From assembly GCF_000142905.1 (NCBI RefSeq), contig NW_013657675.1:203233-240732 (forward strand): a DNA stretch of 37,500 nucleotides, given 5' to 3'. The position numbers and the translations under genes are program-made. The first letter of the stretch is position 1. Every line of letters starts with the position of its first letter. This DNA comes from Thecamonas trahens ATCC 50062. Lineage: Eukaryota > Apusozoa > Apusomonadida > Apusomonadidae. This document shows, in pieces, positions 8,303-16,730 of this stretch. Below the pieces are notes generated by a model. That model was not told where the DNA came from, ran no database searches, and saw only the letters and a program-made list of their open reading frames with translations.

Positions 8303-10144
8303 TTAGGGATGGCAACGCTTCGGGTCGCGCGGGAACATGGAGACCTTGCGGACGTTGTCAAGGGCAAAGAACTGGAGAACGATGCGCTCGACACCAAAGC
8401 CACCGCCGGCATGGGGCGGGGCGCCGTGCTTGAAGGCATCGACGTAGCTCTGGATGGGGGTGAGGTCGACGCCGAGCGAGTTAGCACGCTCGACAAGCAT
8501 GGCCGGGTCGTGGATACGCTGGGCACCCGAGAGGATCTCGCGGCCGCGGACAAAGATGTCGTACGAGTTGGAGACGGCGGGGTTGTCGGGCCGGCACGCG
8601 GTATAGAAGGGGCGGACGGACGACGGGTAGGCGTCGACGCAAAAGACGTCGGTGCCGTACTTCTCGCGGACCAGGCGACCGAGCTCGCGCTCGGCGGCGG
8701 TGTCGAGGTCGCCGTGGGAGCCGTCACCGAGCTCGACGCCAGCCTCGGTGAGCATGGCGATGGCCTCGGGGTAGTCCATGACGAGGATGGGGAACTTGTA
8801 CGGCGAGTCGGTCTCCTGCTCGTAGCGGTAGACGAGCGGCTCGAAGGGGTACTGCTCGTTGACAGCGGCGCGGAGGTCGGCGTACTTGTCGGAGGAGAGC
8901 TCGTCAAAGACAGCGACAAGGGCATTGGTGATGGTGACGAGGACCTCATGGTAGTGCTCCTTGAAGGTGGCCTCGATGTCAGCGCCCACAAACTCGACAA
9001 GGTGGCGGTTGGTGTTCGAGTTTTCGGCGCGGAAAACCGGGCCGATCTCAAAGACCTTCTCGAGGCCGGCGCAAATGGCCATCTGCTTGTACAGCTGCGG
9101 TGACTGGGCAAGGTACGCCTTGTCGCCGAAAAAGTCGACGGTAAAGACGTCAGCGCCGCCCTCGGACGCGGTCTGGATGAGCTTGGGCGAGTTGATGCCG
9201 GTGAAGCCCTGCGAGACAAGGAAGTTCTGGAAGGCGTTGACGGCGACCGAGCGCATGCGGAAGATGCCCTGGTTGGCCCTCGTCCGCAGGTCGATCCACC
9301 GGAAGTCGAGCCGGGTGTCCTGCCCGACGTGCGCAAAGCCGCGCTCGTCGACAGTGCCGTCGGCCACGCCGGTCTCGGTGCCGTCGCCGTCACCGGCGGT
9401 GGCGGCGACCTCGGCCGACGACGACGGCGCAGACGCGTCGCGAATCTGGAACGGGAGCTCGGCAGCGGCGTTAACCACGTAGCACTTGAGGACCTGGAGC
9501 TCGACGCCTGACTTGGTCGTGTCCTTGATCTCCTCGGGCGGGATCGAGACCGTGGCCGTGACGTCGACCAGAGACTCGTTCGAAATGGAGGCCAGGAACT
9601 TGGACATGGCCTTGTTCCCCGAGTAGTGGCACTGGATGGTGTGGATGGTGCTCCGCAGGACGATAAACGCCCGCTTGCCCTGCCCACGCACAGTCTGCGC
9701 GTACCCGCGGACTGTCACCTCCTGCCCGTCCATCGCCGCGTCGATGTCGGCAATGTCGGTGAAGACCCGCCCGGTGAGCGACTCGGGCTCGGAGAGGATC
9801 ATCTGGTACCGCCCAAAGTCGGACGACGCCACGAGCTCGGCCATGAGCCCTGTCGGGCCCTCGGCAGCGCGCGACTTGGCCTCGCGCGCCTTGCGGCGCT
9901 CCTCCTTGGCGGCGGCGCGGGCATCGCCCTTGCCCTTGCCCTTGCCCTTGCCCTTGCCCTTGCCCTTGGGCGGCGGCCATTCCTCGCCCTTGGCCAGCGC
10001 AAGCGCCTTCTTCTTCTCCAGCAGCGTGGCGATGGCCTCGGTCGCGTCCTCGCCGGCGGCCTTGAGCTCGCGGACAATGGTGCCCTGCGCCTGGACCTCG
10101 GCCTCCAGGACCTGGATCTCTGCCTCGGATGCAGTAGTTGCCAT
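8303..10144 (-). CDS. DARS1: Cytosolic aspartyl-tRNA synthetase with N-terminal WHEP domain
   Basis: 613-aa class II synthetase that charges tRNA-Asp. Residues about 8-58 are a WHEP helix-turn-helix ([20 protein letters not shown], ending in a [10 protein letters not shown] tail). A (Lys-Gly) run at 60-73 and a basic helix to about 95 follow. The OB-fold anticodon domain covers roughly 126-235. The catalytic core has motif 2 as [17 protein letters not shown] (365-381) and motif 3 as [11 protein letters not shown] (580-590), with the eukaryotic AspRS ending [29 protein letters not shown] and the FPRDPKR end favour AspRS over AsnRS. The ATG at 10144 starts just before the WHEP helix; upstream in-frame sequence to 10435 is Pro/His leader. 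WHEP domains are standard in GluProRS, HisRS, TrpRS, GlyRS and MetRS; on AspRS I regard it as unusual. It probably binds tRNA or a multisynthetase complex. Confidence 0.93.
   Translation of the reverse strand: MATTASEAEIQVLEAEVQAQGTIVRELKAAGEDATEAIATLLEKKKALALAKGEEWPPPKGKGKGKGKGKGKGDARAAAKEERRKAREAKSRAAEGPTGLMAELVASSDFGRYQMILSEPESLTGRVFTDIADIDAAMDGQEVTVRGYAQTVRGQGKRAFIVLRSTIHTIQCHYSGNKAMSKFLASISNESLVDVTATVSIPPEEIKDTTKSGVELQVLKCYVVNAAAELPFQIRDASAPSSSAEVAATAGDGDGTETGVADGTVDERGFAHVGQDTRLDFRWIDLRTRANQGIFRMRSVAVNAFQNFLVSQGFTGINSPKLIQTASEGGADVFTVDFFGDKAYLAQSPQLYKQMAICAGLEKVFEIGPVFRAENSNTNRHLVEFVGADIEATFKEHYHEVLVTITNALVAVFDELSSDKYADLRAAVNEQYPFEPLVYRYEQETDSPYKFPILVMDYPEAIAMLTEAGVELGDGSHGDLDTAAERELGRLVREKYGTDVFCVDAYPSSVRPFYTACRPDNPAVSNSYDIFVRGREILSGAQRIHDPAMLVERANSLGVDLTPIQSYVDAFKHGAPPHAGGGFGVERIVLQFFALDNVRKVSMFPRDPKRCHP
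9925..9969. repeat. CCCTTG hexanucleotide microsatellite inside AspRS
   Basis: About seven tandem copies of CCCTTG on the plus strand encode the Lys-Gly run between the WHEP and OB domains of AspRS. Length changes in units of six keep the frame, so the linker could vary between strains. Confidence 0.85.
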
Positions 10145-10547
10145 GTCTCTGCTCTCCGTGGCCCCCGTCCGCACCATACTGTGAGTCTTTGCATGGAGCA
10201 TCTTGCCTACGTGGTGGTGACGTCGGGCGAACGATCCCATCTGACAAAGTCCGAATTTGTGGTGGCCACAGGGGAGGGGGGGGAGAGGGGGAATGGGGAA
10301 AGGGGAAAGGGAAGGCTTCCTTGGGGGTTGAGGGATGGGAAACAGTTGGTGTTGTGTGGTGTGTGTGGATGTGAGGCGTACATTGTATGGCGAGTGGGAT
10401 GTGGTGGAGTGTGACAATGAGTCTGAGTCTGCCAAGTGGTGGCTGGCTGTCTGGTGCTGCGGCTAGTGACACTGGTTTTTACTTTGGCAGAGGGGACATT
10501 CGCAGAAATGGACAGTGTCCTGGAAAGTGGCATGCCTCCAGGCCTGC

Positions 10548-10575
10548 GGGGGGGAGGGGGGGGGGGGGGAGGGGG
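10548..10575 (+). repeat. Poly-G tract with G-quadruplex potential
   Basis: Nearly pure G with two interrupting A residues, about 200 nt upstream of the PH-domain gene start. Four or more G-runs lie within 30 nt. Its exact length is likely unreliable in any assembly. Confidence 0.8.
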
Positions 10576-10580
10576 ACTCA

Positions 10581-10680
10581 TGCACGCGGCGGTGGTGGTG
10601 ATGGTTGTGGTGGTGGCGGGGGTGGTGGTCGTGGTCGTCGTGGTCGTCGTGGACGTGGTCGTGGTCGTCGTGGTGGCGGA
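10581..10680 (+). repeat. Imperfect GTG/GTC trinucleotide repeat
   Basis: A run of GTGGTGGTC and GTCGTCGTG-type units. Read in other frames it gives strings of Val, Trp/Ser, or His/Asp on the opposite strand. These explain several spurious low-complexity open frames around the divergent promoter. Confidence 0.75.
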
Positions 10681-10769
10681 GGGCAGAACCGGTGGTGGCA
10701 GCACGAGCTGCGCCGGTGGAGGCTGACGGCGGCGGGAGCGAGATTGGACGCAAGCTGTGTGCGGCGCAG

Positions 10770-13700
10770 ATGTCTGCGGTGTTTGTGGCACGGGTGCAGG
10801 GCATTGTTGATCGGATGGGTGTCCGGCGCGGAGCGTGTGCCAAGTGCACGTGTCCGGTGTACAAGATCCCACCACGCGGGCACAAGTGCGCAGCGTGTGG
10901 TCATCGCCCGCCGAACCATGCCAACCTGGACTTGTACGAGCCCAAGGTGAGTGGCGAGAACGGCGCAGACGGCGCCGGACGGGAGAATGCGACCGCGCTC
11001 GCGGGCGGGAGTGGGCCGAACAAGTTTGCGGCGACAAACAACGAGTCGGTGATGCGGGTGAAGCAGATCATCAAGAACATGACCGGCGACATGCCGCATC
11101 TTGCCGGGCGGCGGCTGGTCCGCGAGGGCGTGCTCAAAAAGGTAGGCAAGCGCAAGAACGCGCGGCGGTTCTTCCTCTTTGAGGACATCCTCATCTACTC
11201 GACGGTCAACCTGCCGTACAAGTACAAGGGCTGCTGCATGCTTGAGTCTGCGTACGTCAATTCAATCGTCAAGGGTAAGAAGCAAAAGGTGACCAACATG
11301 TTCCAGCTCATCGGCGCCGAGAAGACATTCACCTTTCTGGCAGACACGTTTGAGGAGAAGGAGCTCTGGATGAGGGACATGCGCACCTGCATCACGGCGA
11401 TGCTCAAGCGCAATCCGCATGCCGCCGAGAAGCGGGTCGAGGGCATTGCTCCGTCGCGGTGGGGCTTCCGGCGGCTGCGGTCCGGCTCGCAGGCACAGTC
11501 ACGGCGCGGCGCAGGAGGTGGGAGCGGGAGCACCGGGAGCGGATCGGGTGCCGGTGACGATGCAGGGCACGCCGGCTCCATCTCAGCACCGATTCCCGGC
11601 TCGGTCAAGAAGCGCGACCCGTACTCGATTCCCATCCGCAAGGCGTCGGCACGCAACGGGTATGCAGATGCGGCCAGTGCTTCAAGTGAGAGCGAGCGGC
11701 CAAAGCGGGCGGCATCTCCGCCGCCGGCGGCGATCCCGTCGCGGGCCTCGGCCCGGGCCTCGCGGCTGAGCATGGCAGGCACCGATTCGGGCGCGTCTGG
11801 GAGCGTGAGCAAGCCGCGGGCACAGACGGTGACCAGGCAGTCGGGCGGCGAGCGCGCATCTGTGGTGCGGCCGGAGCGAGCGGCGACAACATCCGGCAAA
11901 CCGGGCATCCTCCCGATACCGCGGAAGGCTGCCGTGCCAGTGCCGGTGGAAGCGGCGGCGGCAAAGCCGAACAAGCCTGTGCGGCGAGCAACGGTCCGAG
12001 TTCACACCTCGCGGCTGTTCAAGGATGCGGAGCTCTCGCCCGAAGTCCAAGAGCTGCGGCGCAAAACGCTCGAGGCGCAGCAAAAGCTGCTGAAAAAGGA
12101 GCAAGAGCGGTTGGCGGCCAAAGTGGCGTCCCGTGACGGGTCTACGCCGCCGCCAACAGTTGCAGCGCCTGTGGCGGCCAATGCGGTGTCGGCCGGCTCG
12201 GAGCCCGGCTCGATGCAGTTTGCCACGCTCGACGCGCTCATGGACGAGCTCGACTTTATGCTCCCAGCGTCGGCGCCCAAGCCGTCGCCGCTCGCGGGGC
12301 CAGCGGTAACCGGCGACAGTGGCTCGTCGGGCGAGCTCAGCTCGGACAGCGGCGACGACGAAATCTCGCTCAGCGAGTCGGGCGACGGTGAGCAACGAGC
12401 CGGCAGCGTCGACCTCTCTGCTTTTGGCACCCTCGAGCTGGATGCTTTTGGCTTTAGCGGTGGTGCTGTTCTTCAGCCTGAGCCTGTAGTGGCCGGGCCC
12501 GAGCCTCCGGCCAAGATCGAGGTTGAGGTTGATCAGGAGACCGATGTCGAGGTTAGAGTCGAGGCCGAGGTTGAGCATGAGCCCGCGCCCGGGTCGGAGG
12601 ATGAGGTTGGGGCTGCACTCGAGCCGCTATCCACACCAGATCCCGAGCCTATGCCCGCGGTTGAGCTCGAGGCTGAGCCTGAGGTTGAGCCCGAGGTCGA
12701 GCCTGAGGTTGAGGTCGAGGTCGAGCCTGAGGCTGAACCCGAGGCCGAGCCCGAGGCTAAGCCCGAGACAGAGGTTGAGCATGATCCCACGCCCGAGTCG
12801 AAGGTTGCGGTTGAGGCTGCACTCGAGCCGCTTCCCACACAAGATCCCGAGCCTATGCCCGCGGTTGAGGTCGAGGCTGAGCCTGAGGTTGGGGTCGAGG
12901 TCGAGCCTGAGGTTGAGCCCGAGGTTGAGCTCGAGGTTGAGCCCGAGGCCGAGCCTGAGGTTGAGGTCGAGGTCGAGCCTGAGGCTGAACCCGAGGCCGA
13001 GCCCGAGGCTGAGCCCGAGACAGAGGTTGAGCATGATCCCACACCCGAGTCGAAGGTTGAGGTTGAGGCTGCACTCGAGCCGCTTCCCACACAAGATCCC
13101 GGGCCTACGCCCGCGGTTGAGGTCGAGGTTGAGCCCAAGGCCGAGCCTGAGGTTGAGCCCGAGGTTGAGCTCGAGGTTGAGCCCGAGGCCGAGCCTGAAG
13201 TTGAGGTCGAGGTCGAGCCTGAGGCTGAACATGAGGCCGAGCCCGAGGCTGGACCCGAGACAGAGGTTGAGCATGATCCCACGCCCGAGTCGAAGGTTGC
13301 GGTTGAGGCTGCACTCGAGCCGCTTCCCACACCAGATCCCGAGCCTACGCCCGAGGTCGAGCCTGAGGTTGAGCCGGAAGTCGATCAGGAGACCGCGGTC
13401 GAGGGTGGGGTCGCAGTTGAGGCTGATGATGGGCTCACATCTCCGCGTGACGCCGAGGCTGAGCCGGAAGTTGAGTCGAAGGTCGAGCAGGAGCGCATAC
13501 CTGAGCCCGAGGTTGGGCCCGAGGTTGAGCCTCCGCCTGACCTCGACATTGCACCAGCGTCCGTCGCAGCAGCCGTGGCTGTCGCAGCCGTCGCGACAGT
13601 TGCTGCCGCTGCAACGAGCACCCCCGCCACCAAGCCCACTCCTGCGCCCGACGCCGAGCCCACGCCCGGCGCTGAGCCTGTAGCTGACCCTCCGCCGACC

Positions 13701-15101
13701 TTGGCTCGCGCAAAGAAGGCCTCGGTCGAAGCTCTACCGGTTGTGCTCAAGGCAAAGGTGGTGGTCGCTCCTGTCGAGCGTGCCATGGTCCGCCGCCCGG
13801 ACGCCGCTGTGGTGTCTATGTCGCAGCTGACTGCGTCACGGGCAGCTCCGCGGCTTTCCACAGTCGACATCGACGGCCTTGGTGACATCCTTGCCTCGCT
13901 CGAAAATGACTTTGTTGTCGACGACCTCGACCACGAGCCCGCCGCTGCCGCAGAGCCCGATCTCGCACAGCATGACGACGCTTTTTCGGTCTCTACCGTC
14001 ACCACCTTTGAGAAGATGGATGACTTTCTCTCATTCCTCATGGACGAGGCCGGCTCCGAGTATTCGTCCGACGACGACGACGACGACGATGATGCCGGCG
14101 ACGACGCCGCATTTGATGCTCTTGACGCCCTCGCTGTTGATGATGGTGACAACGAGGACAACGACGAGTCGCCGATCCTTGCCGCTGCCCAACCTCCCGA
14201 GCCCGAACCCGAGCCCGAGCCCGTGCTCCAGTCCGAGCCGTTGCCCGAGCCCGAGCTGGAGTCTGCAGCTGACGCCCCGCGAAAGTCGTCTCTCAAGGCT
14301 GGCGCAGCAGACGCTGATGCCACCGACGCCGTCACCGACGATGATGTCGGCGTTCAGTCGAAACGGCACACCTGGTCCGACCTCTCAATGGAAGACCGGG
14401 TCAAGGTCGTGCTCGAGCCGCTCCGTCGTAACGGCGCTGGCCGCTTTGCGCTCCCTGAAGTCCGGGTTGTGCTCATTTCGATGGGCTACTCGACGTGGGA
14501 CGCGACAGCAGAAGCTACCTCACTCTGCGAGGACAACGGCATGGACGTCGCCGAGCTGACCGAGCTAATTGTCGATCTCGTCGACTACTACGGCATTACC
14601 ATGCTCTCCAAGCTCGACGCCAACATCATCTCCCATGTCAACACCGCCCACCTCGGCGACGGCAAGACCAAGGCCAACAAGCTGACTTTTGCCGAAACGG
14701 TCGACAAGCTCGTCTACGAGATCGGGCCCGTCCACGACGGTGAGCTTGCCATCAAGGTCGGCGGTGCGCCTGTCCGCACCCAGGCCGACCTCCGCGAGTG
14801 CCATGACCTGCCCATTCACATCGACACCATTGTCGACCACCTCGAGGTCCAGTCGGTCGACGGCGAGATCCGCCTCGACTCGATGCGCTACATCCTCCGC
14901 ACTGTATTTGCCGTTCCCGACAACGAGGTCGACGCCCACCTCGACGACTTGATCGACGAGGAGGAGGACCCGGACCACGTCTCGTACGAGGGCTTTGCCC
15001 ATCTCCTGCAGTCGGTCTTTTACTACCAAGGCCCGCAGGCATTCCTCGACATCGAGTCGGTACTCATGGCCTTCTCACTTGAAGCCCACGGCCTCGAGTA
15101 G
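10770..15101 (+). CDS. Zinc-motif and PH-domain protein with Glu/Pro/Val repeats and EF-hand-like C-terminus
   Basis: 1,443 aa from the ATG at 10770. Residues 20-50 have paired cysteines (C23/C26 and C40/C43, then GH), a likely zinc knuckle. Residues about 113-212 are a PH domain (REGVLKKVGKRKNARRFFLF ... FTFLADTFEEKELWMRDM), closest in style to PH domains of FGD-type Rho exchange factors, which bind phosphoinositides; there is no DH domain. A Ser/Arg-rich region is followed by an acidic repeat region (about residues 581-924) with four copies of a unit starting VEHDPTPESK. An Asp run (SSDDDDDDDD) lies near residue 1100. Residues about 1200-1443 form an all-helical domain with paired units (FALPEVRVVLISMGYS, IRLDSMRYILRTVFAVPDNE, EDPDHVSYEGFAHLLQSVF) resembling degenerate EF-hands; canonical calcium loops are not evident. 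Likely a membrane-associated scaffold; function unknown. Confidence 0.82.
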   Translation: MSAVFVARVQGIVDRMGVRRGACAKCTCPVYKIPPRGHKCAACGHRPPNHANLDLYEPKVSGENGADGAGRENATALAGGSGPNKFAATNNESVMRVKQIIKNMTGDMPHLAGRRLVREGVLKKVGKRKNARRFFLFEDILIYSTVNLPYKYKGCCMLESAYVNSIVKGKKQKVTNMFQLIGAEKTFTFLADTFEEKELWMRDMRTCITAMLKRNPHAAEKRVEGIAPSRWGFRRLRSGSQAQSRRGAGGGSGSTGSGSGAGDDAGHAGSISAPIPGSVKKRDPYSIPIRKASARNGYADAASASSESERPKRAASPPPAAIPSRASARASRLSMAGTDSGASGSVSKPRAQTVTRQSGGERASVVRPERAATTSGKPGILPIPRKAAVPVPVEAAAAKPNKPVRRATVRVHTSRLFKDAELSPEVQELRRKTLEAQQKLLKKEQERLAAKVASRDGSTPPPTVAAPVAANAVSAGSEPGSMQFATLDALMDELDFMLPASAPKPSPLAGPAVTGDSGSSGELSSDSGDDEISLSESGDGEQRAGSVDLSAFGTLELDAFGFSGGAVLQPEPVVAGPEPPAKIEVEVDQETDVEVRVEAEVEHEPAPGSEDEVGAALEPLSTPDPEPMPAVELEAEPEVEPEVEPEVEVEVEPEAEPEAEPEAKPETEVEHDPTPESKVAVEAALEPLPTQDPEPMPAVEVEAEPEVGVEVEPEVEPEVELEVEPEAEPEVEVEVEPEAEPEAEPEAEPETEVEHDPTPESKVEVEAALEPLPTQDPGPTPAVEVEVEPKAEPEVEPEVELEVEPEAEPEVEVEVEPEAEHEAEPEAGPETEVEHDPTPESKVAVEAALEPLPTPDPEPTPEVEPEVEPEVDQETAVEGGVAVEADDGLTSPRDAEAEPEVESKVEQERIPEPEVGPEVEPPPDLDIAPASVAAAVAVAAVATVAAAATSTPATKPTPAPDAEPTPGAEPVADPPPTLARAKKASVEALPVVLKAKVVVAPVERAMVRRPDAAVVSMSQLTASRAAPRLSTVDIDGLGDILASLENDFVVDDLDHEPAAAAEPDLAQHDDAFSVSTVTTFEKMDDFLSFLMDEAGSEYSSDDDDDDDDAGDDAAFDALDALAVDDGDNEDNDESPILAAAQPPEPEPEPEPVLQSEPLPEPELESAADAPRKSSLKAGAADADATDAVTDDDVGVQSKRHTWSDLSMEDRVKVVLEPLRRNGAGRFALPEVRVVLISMGYSTWDATAEATSLCEDNGMDVAELTELIVDLVDYYGITMLSKLDANIISHVNTAHLGDGKTKANKLTFAETVDKLVYEIGPVHDGELAIKVGGAPVRTQADLRECHDLPIHIDTIVDHLEVQSVDGEIRLDSMRYILRTVFAVPDNEVDAHLDDLIDEEEDPDHVSYEGFAHLLQSVFYYQGPQAFLDIESVLMAFSLEAHGLE
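12570..13360 (+). repeat. Tandem repeat array encoding Glu/Val/Pro-rich units
   Basis: Four homologous units recur inside the PH-domain gene. Their common block (GAGGTTGAGCATGA and the following VEHDPTPESK...ALEPLPT coding sequence) starts near 12577, 12781, 13033 and 13273. Spacings are therefore 204, 252 and 240 nt, all multiples of three. Each unit also contains shorter repeats of GAGGTTGAGCCC-type hexamers and dodecamers. The second to fourth units are nearly identical, which points to recent unequal exchange. Confidence 0.88.
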
Positions 15102-15124
15102 GTTGCCTAGCAATGAACAGTGCC

Positions 15125-16471
15125 TCATTTGCGCCGCCCCGGCGATGTCGCCTTTGGCGACGCTACCATCGTCCGCGCCGCCGAACTGGTCCTCGCCCGC
15201 CGTTGCTTCTTGCGCACATAACGCGCCTTTTTCGACTCGGCCGCTGCCTTGGCCGCCGCGTCAATTTGGTCCATCAGCCGAGTCGTCGTCGACACAAAGG
15301 CATCAAACTCATGGATGACCTGCCGCACATGCGCCGAGTACCGGGTATCCGTCGGCTCGCTCGTTCCGCCACGCCCACCGCCGGCGCCCCAAGCATCCAT
15401 CTGCGACAGCGCCATCGACTGCAGCTGTGCCGCCATGATGTACTGCGCGTCAACCTCGGCCACCTCGCACACCGTCTCAAGCACCACCACATGCATCATC
15501 TGCTCGGCCTCGGTCATCGAGTCAAAGTTGGCCGGGAGTCCCAGCGGTGGTCGCGACGTCCGCCGGACGCCCGCCCGATACGACACCTCCGAATCGCTGT
15601 CGTAGCTGTACGATTCGAGATGTTGCGTGTTGCGATAAGCGCTCGCGCCTAGCCGCGTGGTTCCCGTCACCATGTCATCGTCGTCAGACGATGAAGCAAC
15701 GATTGGGATACGAGCTCTCTCGGCTGCCGCCGCCTCAGCTGCCGCCGCCTCAGCTGCCGCCGCCTCAGCTGCCGCCGCCTCAGCTGCCGCCGCCTCGGCT
15801 GCCGCCACCTCAGCTGCCGCTGTTGCTTCAGCTTCTGCTGCTGTCGCTTCTGCTGCTTCAGTCTCGGCCTTGGCTGCTGCTGTTTCTGCTGCCGCTGCTG
15901 CAACAGCATCACCATCGCCATCGGGCTCGATCGGAGCCGCAGGTGCGTCCGCAGATCTGACCGCGGCTGTGGTTGCGTCTTCTGCCGCAGCCGCCGCGGC
16001 CACCTCTGTCGAAGCTTCATCAGCTCCTGGCTCTCCATCTGTTGCAGCTTCTGCTTGAACAGCGCCGCCATCTGACCTGGCATCGTCGGCGCCAGGATCA
16101 ACCTCGGCCTCGCCTCCTGCACCGGTCCCATCCCCAGCATTATCCTCGCCCCCAGCGTCGTCGGTCGATGCGGCCGCCGGCAGAGATGGAGGCGAGCCGT
16201 GGCGGAGAACAAGGACATGCGACTTCTTGAGCTTGAGGGTAAAGGGGGTGACATCGTCGAGGGCTTCGATCACGAGCTCATCCTCGCCAGCACTGCAATC
16301 TACCGGTCGGTAGAAGACGGTATATCCGTCGGGGCTGGCTATGCCGACCTTGTCAAGGAACTTGGCCTTGGCCATGGACGCCGCCAGCGGCTTGGTGTCG
16401 AGGAGGAACACCCGCTTGGCCTCCTTCACCGCCCCGTCCTCACCATGGACCTCTACCGTTAGCAGCACCAT
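15125..16471 (-). CDS. Unknown protein with ubiquitin-like N-terminus and Ala-rich centre
   Basis: 448 aa. Residues about 1-92 look like a beta-grasp fold: VLLTVEVHGEDG, a KAKFLDKVGI helix, YTVFYRPVDC, then FTLKLKKSHVLVLRHG. This is similar in style to the F0 lobe of FERM proteins or a Ras-association domain, though I cannot name a family. Residues about 95-265 are Ala/Glu/Asp low complexity, including a 15-nt repeat coding for EAAAA. The C-terminal 180 residues contain SSSDDDD, a conserved-looking helix (FDSMTEAEQMMHVVVLETV), another helix with VRQVIHEFDAFVSTTTRLMD, and a strongly basic end (KKARYVRKKQRRAR). The stop is 23 bp from the stop of the convergent PH-domain gene. It could be a cytoskeletal or signalling adaptor; that is inference from the fold alone. 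Confidence 0.68.
   Translation of the reverse strand: MVLLTVEVHGEDGAVKEAKRVFLLDTKPLAASMAKAKFLDKVGIASPDGYTVFYRPVDCSAGEDELVIEALDDVTPFTLKLKKSHVLVLRHGSPPSLPAAASTDDAGGEDNAGDGTGAGGEAEVDPGADDARSDGGAVQAEAATDGEPGADEASTEVAAAAAAEDATTAAVRSADAPAAPIEPDGDGDAVAAAAAETAAAKAETEAAEATAAEAEATAAAEVAAAEAAAAEAAAAEAAAAEAAAAEAAAAERARIPIVASSSDDDDMVTGTTRLGASAYRNTQHLESYSYDSDSEVSYRAGVRRTSRPPLGLPANFDSMTEAEQMMHVVVLETVCEVAEVDAQYIMAAQLQSMALSQMDAWGAGGGRGGTSEPTDTRYSAHVRQVIHEFDAFVSTTTRLMDQIDAAAKAAAESKKARYVRKKQRRARTSSAARTMVASPKATSPGRRK
15719..15815. repeat. 15-bp tandem repeat encoding EAAAA
   Basis: About seven copies of CTCAGCTGCCGCCGC on the plus strand, the last two slightly degenerate. In the minus-strand gene they encode Glu-Ala-Ala-Ala-Ala units, which should form a rigid helix. 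Copy number changes keep the frame. Confidence 0.88.
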
Positions 16472-16598
16472 CCTTCAATTGATAGTGGGAATGCTAGTAG
16501 TGTGGTGGTCGTGGCCCAATACTCTTGCCGCCAGTCGTCGACCTGTTCCCTCAGCACCACTGCCGCCCGCTGCCTGTCCCGCTGGCTGCCTTTCCGGC

Positions 16599-16635
16599 GA
16601 ACGGATGAACGGACGAACGGACGGACGGACGAACG
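16599..16635 (+). repeat. GACG/AACG tetranucleotide repeat
   Basis: GAACGGATGAACGG followed by GGAC and GAAC units forms an imperfect 4-bp tandem array, just downstream of the F-box/ankyrin gene and upstream of the minus-strand ubiquitin-like-domain gene. No coding role is apparent. Confidence 0.7.
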
Positions 16636-16645
16636 CAATCCCTCG

Positions 16646-16694
16646 CACACACACATACACACACACACACACATACACACACATACACACACAT
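16646..16694. repeat. (CA)n microsatellite, first copy
   Basis: An almost pure CA run with occasional TA steps. On the coding strand of the gene starting at 16471 it reads (TG)n and lies about 175-223 nt upstream of the ATG. A similar tract sits at the same distance upstream of the F-box/ankyrin gene. Confidence 0.9.
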
Positions 16695-16730
16695 GGAACT
16701 TCTATCACATGCGTCATGCATGCTCGTTGA

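Larger units (their letters stand above)
10145..10769. promoter_or_regulatory. Divergent promoter region between AspRS and the PH-domain gene
   Basis: 625 bp between two divergent start codons. It holds a GT-rich patch (about 10350-10372, some 206-228 nt upstream of the AspRS ATG), a G homopolymer tract (10548-10575) and an imperfect GTG/GTC repeat (10581-10680). The frame of the PH gene stays open back to 10605, but the repeat would translate as Trp/Ser strings, so it is not counted as coding. I see no TATA box or other named element. Confidence 0.45.

Noticed and set aside
10605-10769. N-terminal extension of the PH protein with Trp/Ser strings
   Set aside because: It is a translation of the GTG/GTC repeat in the promoter; the ATG at 10770 is a more credible start.
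12533-13330. Minus-strand Ser/Thr/Gly repeat frame that looks like a mucin-type protein
   Set aside because: It is the antisense reading of the Glu/Val/Pro repeat array in the PH gene, and its repeat simply mirrors that array.
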